Assembly (NCBI GenBank): GCA_027575765.1
Contig: JANBPT010000393.1
Span: 1 to 38,771 of the forward strand
Direction of reading: 5' to 3'
Origin: Tieghemiomyces parasiticus
Taxonomy: Eukaryota; Kickxellomycota; Dimargaritomycetes; Dimargaritales; Dimargaritaceae
DNA: 38,771 nt
The notes under the pieces are model-generated. The model did no database searches, was not told where the DNA came from, and worked only from the letters and a program-made list of their open reading frames with translations. Every line of letters begins with the position of its first letter. Positions within the stretch are counted from its first letter, which is position 1. This document shows positions 18,879 through 27,831 of this stretch, piece by piece. The translations under genes were made by a program, and so were the position numbers.

Positions 18879-20135
18879 ATGTCGGCCACCATGTCCCCGG
18901 CCACTGTAGTGCCCCTTCTCCTGGCCGGCGAGGACCGCCTGCCCCTGTCCCCGACCGGCTACTGCGTTGACTACCTTACCCATTCGTGGGACCTGGAGGA
19001 CCTGGCCGAGTCGTGGCGGTTCGTTACCCGTCAGAAGCGGTCTCTGCTCAACGGCTACCGGTTAGAAAACGCCTCGTGGCGTGTCTGGGCCAAGCGGCGT
19101 CACAGTTTGCCCACTGTGCGACCCGAGTCACTCAACTGGCTCAAAGACAACGATGTGACCTGGCTGTACGGTCCGCTTTACACCCACGGCCACGACCAGC
19201 ACTCCTCGGCCTCCACTGCCGTGACCTCGCCGACCGTCTACGCCCCAACCTCCCCGTCCGGCCTCAAACCGGCCCTCAAGCGTCGACCCTTCGTTTCCGG
19301 TGCCGGCCGGTTCCGCACGGTGGGCGGTACCTCCCCCCGCCTCGGGGCGGCCTCGTATCACAGCCTGCTCGACTTGTCCGACGTGCCGGCCTACGCCGAC
19401 TTTCTGAGCGACTCGGCGGAGACCCTCTGTCGGAGTAACAGCGGCAGCTCGCTGACCTCCGAGGGTGCCACCCCGCGGCCCCGGCTACGGTTTAAGGCCA
19501 CCGTTGAGCAGTGCCGGATTCGGACTGTCGGCGAAGAAGACGACGAGGACGAGGATGCGGAGGGTGATGGCGAGAGCGAGGCCGAGCCCAGAACCGAACC
19601 CCGCGTCTCGAAGTCCGTATCACCCGCCTCAGTTGTCCCCGTCACATTCGATCCCCCCCTCCCCGCACCCCCACTTGGGGCCATCTCCCGCCACCGCAAA
19701 CGCCACCGCACCTCCCACCGGTCTACCATTGTGCGTCTACAGCCCACCGCTCTTAAGGCAGAGCCTGAGCCTAGTCCGCCCCCGTCCCGGGCCTGGCTCC
19801 ACTATCCGTGGGCTACGGCTGACGGCGCAAGCGTGCCCCACCAACCCCCACCGGCAGCTCGCTCGAGCCGGGTTCCGCGCCAGGTTGTCGCTGCTCCCTG
19901 GCCCTCGGCAGCCCAGTGGCTAGGCAGCTACATGCCCCAGATCGTATGCGACAGCCTATGGGACGGGTCCGGGTCGTTTGCTGCCCGCCTCGAGCGCGCC
20001 ACCTCACTGTCGCCCAGATTCGAATCTCGGTCCGACGACTACGGCCTCACCGAGTACGCCGAGGATATCATAGTTAATCTGCGCGACATTGCCGTCTGGT
20101 GTGGCGCGGTGGTGACCAGCTTCAGCGTCTTTTGA
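18879..20135 (+). CDS. REG1/Hex2-like protein phosphatase 1 regulatory subunit (DUF1752/PF08550 domain)
   Basis: A single-exon frame of 418 residues. Residues 36-72 carry the PF08550 signature, with SWRFVTRQKRSLLNGYRLEN followed by ASWRVWAKRR. The segment PESLNWLKDNDVTWLYGPLY (82-101) is typical of Reg1/Hex2-type proteins. At 202-205 an RLRF stands where this family has its PP1-docking RVxF motif, followed by VEQCRIR and an acidic run (219-237), the order seen in yeast Reg1. The C-terminal IIVNLRDIAVW segment also fits. In yeast, Reg1 targets the Glc7 phosphatase to Snf1 kinase in glucose repression; the same role here is inference. Most of the rest is low-complexity and probably disordered. 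A second ATG five codons in has a better context (ACCATGTCC). A long CT-rich leader precedes the gene. Confidence 0.82.
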   Translation: MSATMSPATVVPLLLAGEDRLPLSPTGYCVDYLTHSWDLEDLAESWRFVTRQKRSLLNGYRLENASWRVWAKRRHSLPTVRPESLNWLKDNDVTWLYGPLYTHGHDQHSSASTAVTSPTVYAPTSPSGLKPALKRRPFVSGAGRFRTVGGTSPRLGAASYHSLLDLSDVPAYADFLSDSAETLCRSNSGSSLTSEGATPRPRLRFKATVEQCRIRTVGEEDDEDEDAEGDGESEAEPRTEPRVSKSVSPASVVPVTFDPPLPAPPLGAISRHRKRHRTSHRSTIVRLQPTALKAEPEPSPPPSRAWLHYPWATADGASVPHQPPPAARSSRVPRQVVAAPWPSAAQWLGSYMPQIVCDSLWDGSGSFAARLERATSLSPRFESRSDDYGLTEYAEDIIVNLRDIAVWCGAVVTSFSVF

Positions 20136-22327
20136 TTCTTTTCCCCCGCTCTCTCCCCGTTATCCCCGCCTCCTTCAGGCATCTGTGTCCAAAAACCCGT
20201 CCGCCTCTCTTTCCAACCCATTTCGCCCCAATCATGGTTGGCGCGGACTTTTTTCCTTCTTGTATTTTATTCTACACTCCTTTCGCCTTTTCCATCTGCT
20301 GTGGCCCTTCCCATCCGTCGTTTCTGTATATTGTTATCCATACCACCTCTATTACATATCAGCCCGGACAGCTGCTACCCCCCCCTCCGTGGGTGCACTC
20401 CACCTCCTCCGTATATATTTTCCCGTAACCTTCTACTTTAATCACACTCTCCTCTTTGCCCACAGCCACTTCCCCCTTTACCCTGTTGACCGTTCACTCG
20501 TGGTCCCACGAGTCTCCTAAAACTCGTCCAGCGATTGCTGCCGCTACCGTGCATCATCACGTGGGTGGTGTCAGCCCACCGTCCCCCCCCCCCCCCTATC
20601 CGGTTGTGCTCGGCCCTTATGGCCCCGCCTGCGTGGCTGTCGATGGACTTTTGATGCATCAATCCTCCCAGTTAATTTGCCTGTTTGCGTCTTAATTAAA
20701 AGCCACTGCAACTTTGCCCTCCTCCTCCATTCTAGGCACAGTATGCATGCGGGACCCTCCAGGCGTCCGTTTAATCAGCTGGCTCTACTTGTGAACCAGT
20801 GATACCGTATGTCACCCCTATCTGAAATAGTCCCTCTGTGGACTGAGTGGGGCTTTGCGTATAGATGGTGAAAACGATATGACGACTCGTACGATTCCCA
20901 TCCTAATCCAGGCCGTGGAGGACCGTAGAGCCCCGCGACGAATTCCCCTGGGGGTGGCGTGTGATGCACCCTGTGGTCTTCCGCTGGACTGAAGGGAGGC
21001 CAGTTGCAGGCTCCCATGACCGCCATGACTCAGTACCTTGCGACTTTGGCGAAATAGACCATCCCACCACCCCGGTACCTTTGTAGTGCCAGCTAAACCC
21101 GAACCGGCATCTGCGGCTGGGCCAGGCCAGCCTCGACCCATCCCCTTGCACGGCACACAAACCGCCAAACCGGACCGAACCCCGTCGATGGCGATGGAAA
21201 TACGCGACCAAACTCCATCCCACATAAATAACCTTGCTACTGATAGGACCCTGCCTCCTCCTACCTGTAGCCCCATTTTCCCGCCGTGCCGGTTCACCAC
21301 CCCACCTCCTCCTCCCCCACATCCACGGGGTGCAGCTGATGCATGCGTCTTGACCACTGTGATTGGTTTCGCGCTGCACACGGCAGAGTTTATTTTGCAT
21401 AGATGAAGATGCCCCACTAGTACTGTAGCGGCCGGCTACCCTGCCGGTGGCCCTGTTGGATTGGCCAGATAGCCTTCAAACGATGGCATCGATGCGACCT
21501 CCAAACGTGTAATGCAACCGGCAGGTTGCCTGCAAAGCGCCTTCCGGTCCTTCATGAAGTCGATTTTCGATGCAGTGAAGTTTACGACAACTTTGTCTCG
21601 TCCCATCGACAAGGCCTATCGACCGTCATGTGGACTACTAGTCCCGTAGCCGTCTAAAGTGGGTCTATCGTGACGCAGATTGTGAAATTACCAGGGTAAT
21701 ATTGCCTTAATGGACGTGGGAAAGAATGGGGTCCATATGCATGAGCACCAAATAATCGACTCTGAAGTGAAGTCACGCCAATGTCACAGTTGGTAGCCGG
21801 GCTAGAGATCAGGGTGTATAGATAGGGGACGACGATCAGTTAGATAGTGGGGAAGACCCTATACTAAGAGATCACGAGGCGGGTAAACTTGTTTAACAAG
21901 GCTGGGCCCATGCAACCTAACTGCGTTTAGAACTGCCAACTACCCTCGAAGCTTCTAACTGTCCATTTTATGGTGGGCGGGTTTGTCGATGTGGCAGGTA
22001 ACGTTATCCTTAATCACCTTATGGTCGGCCCTGCCGCCTGTCAGCGGAAGGCTAAAATTCCGGCCCAATGCCATGGCGCCTTGTCAAGCTGGGCGACTTG
22101 AGAAATAGACGGAAAGGGGACTAGGTTCAAGAGCGGCGTCCATCAGACAAATGTATCCGCTACGACCGAAGCACCCCCATGTTGGATGCGGTAAACTGGT
22201 CATCCCCAGGGCGATAAACAGGGTTGCACATCCTTCTCTCCGCTGACGAGCACATCGGCTCTCCCGCAATCCCTTCCCCTTCTCTTCTCTTACCCAAATC
22301 TCCAGAGACATAACCCGCCCTTGGAAA
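20136..22327. other. Intergenic region between the REG1-like gene and ALG14
   Basis: The first 560 bases are pyrimidine-rich and probably contain the REG1-like 3' UTR. A 14-C run lies at 20583-20596. The remainder has only frames that overlap on both strands (for example minus 21417-20818 and plus 21038-21406), rich in glycine or proline and without recognisable domains. About 21420-22080 is free of anything notable. ALG14's promoter is expected just before 22328. Confidence 0.45.
20583..20596 (+). repeat. Poly-C tract (14 C)
   Basis: The longest homopolymer C run in the window, in the 3' flank of the REG1-like gene. It could form G-quadruplex or i-motif structures and is prone to length error in sequencing. 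It belongs to a set of C runs along the window. Confidence 0.85.
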
Positions 22328-23582
22328 ATGACGACGCCCATCGGTGTGGTGCTGACCTGGGTTACCGTCTCCCTCCTCATGGTCGTGTGGCGGCTCTGGA
22401 CTATCCTACCTCGGAGGAGCCAACAATCGTCGTCTACCCATCCACCAACCCAGGCAACGGAGCCGCTCGCTAATACAAAAGACAGGTTGCCAGATACTAC
22501 GCCGTCGGCCCCCAGACGGCAGAAGGGTCTGGCAGCCACCTTGGGCATCCTCCTCGGGTCAGGTAAGCGATGTCGTTGTCTGCCCTCGGCCTTCCTCCTC
22601 TTCGCTGGCTGGTTAACTTTAAAATTTCAATGTCAGCGTCTCCATCACAACTTTATGTTCACGACCCCGAACTCCAGCTCAGGACCGGGTTGCTGTTTTA
22701 TATATATATATATGGGATATATATATATCCTATAATCTACACTTAACTGCCTCCTACCACCGTACCACGCCTTATTCAACGACTCCATCACTCACTCTGT
22801 TCACCAACCTTTATCCTCACATAATTAAGGCGGGCACACCACGGAGATGTTTCGGCTCCTCCGTTGGCTAGACTACGACCGGACCTTTCCGCAGCGCATT
22901 TACTACATAACCGATACGGATACCACCAGTGTCGCTAAAGCGCGCGCCTTTGAGGGCCAGCTGGAAAATACCAAACGGCAAGCACCGCCCCAGACGTTGC
23001 CAGTCTCGGCCTACCGGATTGAAACCGTCCCGCGGAGCCGCGCCGTCGGGCAGTCATGGGTGACGACGCCGGCCACCGTGCTGCGCACGTTCAGACGGTG
23101 CTTGCCGTTGGTATGGCGTAATCCACCCGATATCCTGCTGTGCAACGGGCCTGGGACGTGCGTACCCTTCGTCATGGCCTGCATTTTGACCAAAGTAAGC
23201 GCACCCCTCCCCCCTCACTGTCTTTCATGACTGATGAATGATGGCGAGTGTCTAAAACCGAGTGTAGCGAGGGGGGGGATCGAGAGTTTAACGTGTATAT
23301 ATATATCCGAGACATTTCCTACAACTTAAGCCTAATTCCACTGGCTTCACTTCGACTTCGCATTCCCCGTTTGCCCTTGGCTGATTGGCCTGGTCAACAT
23401 GACCTGAACAGTTCTTCGGCTTCCGGGCCCCACGTATCATCTACGTTGAATCTTTTGCCCGTGTCAAGAGCCTCTCGTTCACAGGGCGATTGCTGTACCC
23501 CTTGGCCGACCGGTTTGTGGTGCAGTGGCCCGACCTGATCGCTCGTTATCCGCATGCCGAGTACCGCGGTATTCTGGTGTAA
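22328..23582 (+). CDS. ALG14: UDP-N-acetylglucosamine transferase subunit ALG14
   Basis: Three exons, 22328-22562, 22830-23194 and 23412-23582, give 256 residues. Introns are 22563-22829 (GTAAGC donor, AAG acceptor) and 23195-23411 (GTAAGC donor, CAG acceptor). An N-terminal membrane anchor lies at about 5-25. The first splice junction joins LLGS to GGHTTEMFRLL, rebuilding the glycine-rich GSGGHT loop at 77-82. Exon 2 ends in PDILLCNGPGTCVPFVMAC. Exon 3 encodes FFGFRAPRIIYVESFARV, then SLSFTGRLLYPLADRFVVQW, and ends in GILV. All are family hallmarks. Alg14 anchors the catalytic subunit Alg13 to the cytosolic face of the ER, where the pair adds the second GlcNAc of the lipid-linked N-glycan precursor. 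The gene is intact and of normal length. The AAG acceptor is less common than CAG/TAG but is fixed by the protein motif. Confidence 0.93.
22694..22730. repeat. TA repeat and perfect AT palindrome in ALG14 intron 1
   Basis: A (TA)n run ending near 22713 is followed at 22715-22730 by the 16-base perfect palindrome GGATATATATATATCC. Together they can fold as a hairpin or cruciform. The element lies inside the first ALG14 intron, about 100 bases before its acceptor. Confidence 0.85.
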
Positions 23583-24439
23583 TCATTAACCCCCATAGAT
23601 GGCGGGGACTATGGAATACCATTGTGGAGAGCAATGATCTAGAAAATCTCTTGTGTGGGTAATGTCGCGTATGTTACCTGTGACGCGGGAGGAGGCGAAG
23701 GTTTGGAGGTGCCGTTTTTCAGGACACCCGTGTCTGGAAACGGGTGCCAATGGGTGAAAAATGGAGGGAGGTGTCGAAAGATAGACCTGGGCCCGGTCTC
23801 CGACGATGGTGGCATCCAGCATGTAATCGATGACCTAGGCGTAGGCTTCCCGACAATTGACCGCGAAGTGTACTTGCTGGTGATCCTGGCTAGCAATGAA
23901 GGTCTAAGGGGCAGAACGTTAAAGCGCCCATGTTTAGAACAGCTCAAAGCAAATGAGTTACGGTGCTGCCGTTTAACGAAAGTAAACCGCCATAACGGCG
24001 AGAAAACCGGCCATGTCAGTTAGGGGGAGTAATAAAATTTAACCCAGAGTACGCAGCGGAGGCCCTTTGGGTTAGACAGGCGTATTAGCAACTTGAGCAA
24101 TAATCCACGGTAATGTATGTAATAAAACTATCTCGAAAAGTCTGTACAGGCTGAAGCCTGTGGGTCGCCGATACCTTTGTGGTAGGGAACAATATGCTAG
24201 ATTACTATCCTCTTTTTTTAACACCCTTCGGAAGATATAGAGCTATAGGCCTAATCTGTATAGCCTATGAGAATTTAGTCATTTAATCAGATTGGGCCCG
24301 CCAATCGGCAATAATGAAACAAAATAGCTATGGCCGAAGTATGCTTACAAGCAAGAGTTGTATATTGAGCTCAATACGACCGCAATAGCAAAAAGCTGAC
24401 AAAGGTGGGACTTATCCGATTCAGTATTACTAATTTGGT
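23583..24439. other. Intergenic region between ALG14 and the lyase pseudogene
   Basis: These 857 bases separate the ALG14 stop from the 3' end of the decayed lyase gene. The composition becomes AT-richer from about 24020 on. Only short frames without similarity are present. Repeated AATAAA-like strings (for example near 24030 and 24120) could serve polyadenylation but are common by chance. Confidence 0.45.
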
Positions 24440-25850
24440 AGGTCAAAGTGACTGCCAACGCGGGTCATAGAGGAAGAGGAAGCAACAACGGCAGCGCCCA
24501 CATGGTATCCAACGGATGGACCCGGCCACGCTACGCAGGGACTTGACCGCTAGTAAACCCGTAACTATAGTCCGTACACAGATACTGCCAATTCCTGATA
24601 CCAATGACCAACTCACACCTCTTGCGTATAGCCTTGTAGTGCGTCCGGTCCTTGTCGCCGTACTTGGCAGCGGCGATCTGGGAACAAATGGGTCAACATT
24701 TGGTAGTTGACCGTCTTTCCGGCGTTCCCGACCCCAGGTCTTGGTGCCCTTTACATACGGTACGAAGAAGTTGACGGCATCCTGGAGGGTGGTGGCTGCC
24801 GCCATACGCGTAGTCTACATGTTGACGCCGGTGACCTGACCACCCAAGGTGGCCATCGTGTATAGTATGCCGGGATTCTCGGCTGGGTAATTAAACGAGT
24901 TGGTACGCTTGAGCTCCAACAGCTGAGCCCCCCGTGGCATGGATTTGGTGCTGGTAGGCGCCAGCCAGAAATCTCGGTTGAGGACAAATTTAGCGCCGAC
25001 CATATCATCCAGAAATAAACCGAAGGTGGTGAGTTGCAAGGCGGCGCTCGAGCCATGGTTGTTCGGGGTCCCGATTTCACCCTGACCAATGGAACGGGTA
25101 TAGAATCAGGTACGGAAATCCCTGAACCACGCTACCACACCCTGGTATGTGGTGCGCTGGTCGGCTGTAAGGTTAGGGAACAGCGGAAGGTATCGTTCGA
25201 ACGACGCAAACCAGTTGAGCTCTACTAGGCGCTCAGACCCACCGGAGGTGACCCGGGGCTCCGGAATGATCTGTCCGAAAGTTAAGTGCGAGTTCATGCG
25301 GGTGGTCGAGTCCACGAAGAACTTGTTAAGGAGGGAAGAAGGCCCGGGCCGTGGAAATGGGGTCGTCGAGGAGGTATGCGGCAAAGGCAAGAGGAGGATT
25401 ATCGAGACAGATGGCCCGGACCTGGGCCGGATTGTTGGATAAAGTATTAAGGCCGCAGTAACGAGTTTCGTCGACACGGGGTCAGTTACATTGAGTCAAC
25501 GCCCGGGAGGCCGGTAAGGTACAGTCAGGGGAGTAGTTGACGGTGTAGCTGACGTAGTCGTTCCGGTCGATGGCGGACCAGTAGGCCTTGCGGTTGATTA
25601 CAGTATAGAAATCCGTCTTTCGGGTGCTCATATCAGCGGCGCTTATGGTGGTGGCGACCGCTGGGTCCGAAAGATTGAGCTGGGCCTTGGTTTCCGCGAA
25701 ACGTTTCGAAATCGACCACGGCCCTGTGGAGATAGGCGTGGGTACCAGCCTCGAGAAGGAGGAGGAGCACACCGGTCACCCAATAGCCGAGAAGTGAGCG
25801 GTAGAGCCTCGTAAAAATATAAAACGTGTAATAATGGTGTGCCCCCACTT
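24440..25850 (-). pseudogene. Decayed alginate-lyase-family polysaccharide lyase
   Basis: Read on the minus strand in shifting frames, the segment follows an alginate-lyase domain (Pfam PF05426 type) from end to end. A hydrophobic N-terminus (YWVTGVLLLLLEAG) comes first, then YSPDCTLPA, KFFVDSTTRMNSHLTFGQ, the active-site-like GEIGTPNNHGS, RGAQLLELKRTNSFNY, NFFVPYVKGTKTW and finally IAAAKYGDKDRTHYKAIRK. At least four frame changes are needed: near 25705, 25455, 25335 and 24680. Two in-frame stops replace positions where the family has tryptophan: TGA at 25108-25106 and TAG at 24817-24815. Similarity flanks each break closely, so introns do not explain them. The parent enzyme was probably secreted or membrane-anchored and cleaved uronic-acid polysaccharides by beta-elimination. 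The N/H residues of NNHG are still readable, but the gene cannot encode the enzyme. Confidence 0.85.
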
Positions 25851-27831
25851 AATGGCAAACTTGGAATGAGGATATTTCAGAGATGCTAAGACTATATCGC
25901 TTGAAGGACTTCAACCCTGAGAGGTGAGCCTGGCGACTCTTTTTTACGGCATTGTATATAGTATACCGGATTGGGTAGAGTCCTTGTCTCAATCAAAGCC
26001 TTACGTGTAATGCTTGACGGTACGTTTACAGATAGTGCGATTGGCAACATTGGCGAAACCAGAGTTATCTAGGATTTAATCCCCGACTGGATAGCCTGAG
26101 TGACACCGGAGGCACGTGATGTGCGGTAGGCATGATCGATGCGACCTGCAGGAAATCTAGTGAGGGAAGACCATCGGAGAGATCGTGGGAGTGGTATGGA
26201 TTCACGCCCAGTAGAAGCTAGGTCCAATTAAACGTACATAGCAATGCAAGTGGGTTAATGGAATATCATTTAACTTCTTTCTGCGCCTCATTTATCCGTA
26301 ACCCTGTACTGCAATGCTGGTCCTCCTGAGGTATGCCCCACACTCGGATGATTGGCAACGGTTAAACTGGTTTTATATTCTCCGGCTTTTGGTGGCACTT
26401 TTCTATCATTTTATCCTTTGCCACTTCCTTCGAATTGGAATCACGAAAGAGTACAATCCTCTCCCTGATGCTCCCTGGCTACGCCCTACCTAAATGTACC
26501 ACGGGCGGCTAGCTCATAAAAGTAAACCCCTCATGTCGGGGGGAGGGCGAATTGGATCCTCACCATTAGGCCCTGGGGCTGATTAAGCCCACAGGAGGAT
26601 AATGCGATCATTCGACCAAATGGATCGGCTAGATCACGTTCGCCATATTGTACTTCTGCAACAAAAAATAATCCACATTTTTGCCTGGTGAATTTGCAAC
26701 TGCCTTCTTTCCCTTTGCTATTGTGGGCTAAATAGGACCTTGTTTTCAACGCTCACTAATTATTATTACGGGATTATTCACAGCAAATAGGAAGGAGTGT
26801 GGTAGGTGAGACCCCGAGGGGCAATTGATTGAAAATGCCAGTAAGATATGGAAGGTGTAAGATAATGAATATTAGTAGTTAACTTGATGGGCTAATATAC
26901 CCGAGGAGTGTGTGGGAGATTGGGTCTTTACTGGGGTGTCAATAGTTAGTCATGAAGGCTCCGGGTGCGTTGCCCTGGCCCATCGTAGGTGTTGGTGTTG
27001 GTGCGGCGGCGACTGTTCCTATTTGGCGTTGTGGTGGCTTGCAGGGTTCTGCGGAGTGTCGGCACATGGATACCGACAAGTACGTAACAAGGTAAAATAG
27101 AGAGGAAGACGGCCAGCAGATAAAACCACGGCTATTGCTGGCCACCGGAAGTCCGGGCCCATTTGCGTGACAACGACAAAGTCGGAGATTGCTAGTTGTT
27201 TCCCCTCATCTCTATTGTTATATCCACGGTAGACTGTATAAATCGAAGAACCCAAGGTCCCGCAAAATACAAAGTGGTTCGGGGGTTCTATTTAGAAGTC
27301 GGCAAGAGATACCATTCGAAAGGAACTGCTTTTTGTCCTTCACAACGTAAAAATAAATGGAAATTATGTCTGCCCTACTCTACAGTTAGCACATCGGCTA
27401 TGTGGCCTTCTAATTCCCTGTTACTTATACTCCACTCTCAACAGAAACAATGTTGGCGAGTAACACCCCGCATTTTACAAGTTTTGATACAATGCATATA
27501 CAGTAAATCCTATAAACTGATGACAAATTAGTGTATGTTGGTACTCATTTTTAGGATGATATGCGTCAATATGCTTAAATAAAGACGTATGGTGATATAG
27601 TAATGCAAAATCTTGAGGATGCGATCAAATAATTCCGGCGAGGTAATGAGTTGAAAGTGGCGTGGGCTCGAATACCGGTTATTGTGTGAGCGGGCAAGCA
27701 ATGCATGCAGCCAGATTTGTACTGGTACGATCACTTTCCTAATACGAAAAAGTGAAAACCAGCAAAAATCGTAGTACGAGCACTGCAAAACCTGTATAGG
27801 ATAGCGGTAGGTCAGGGTCAATGACTCGACC
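25851..27831. other. AT-richer gene desert
   Basis: About 2 kb between the lyase pseudogene and the end of MVP1. The sequence is visibly richer in A and T than the rest of the window, particularly at 26220-26900 and 27190-27830. It has only short frames without recognisable similarity. I see no tRNA, repeat array or transposon remnant. The pseudogene's former promoter would lie at its left edge. Confidence 0.5.

Noticed and set aside
20818..21417. Minus-strand frame of 199 codons as a gene.
   Set aside because: Gly-rich low-complexity stretches, competing open frames on both strands and no family resemblance.
24440..25850. Interpreting the lyase region as an intact gene with introns.
   Set aside because: Frame changes fall between adjacent conserved residues with no room for introns, and two stops replace conserved tryptophans.
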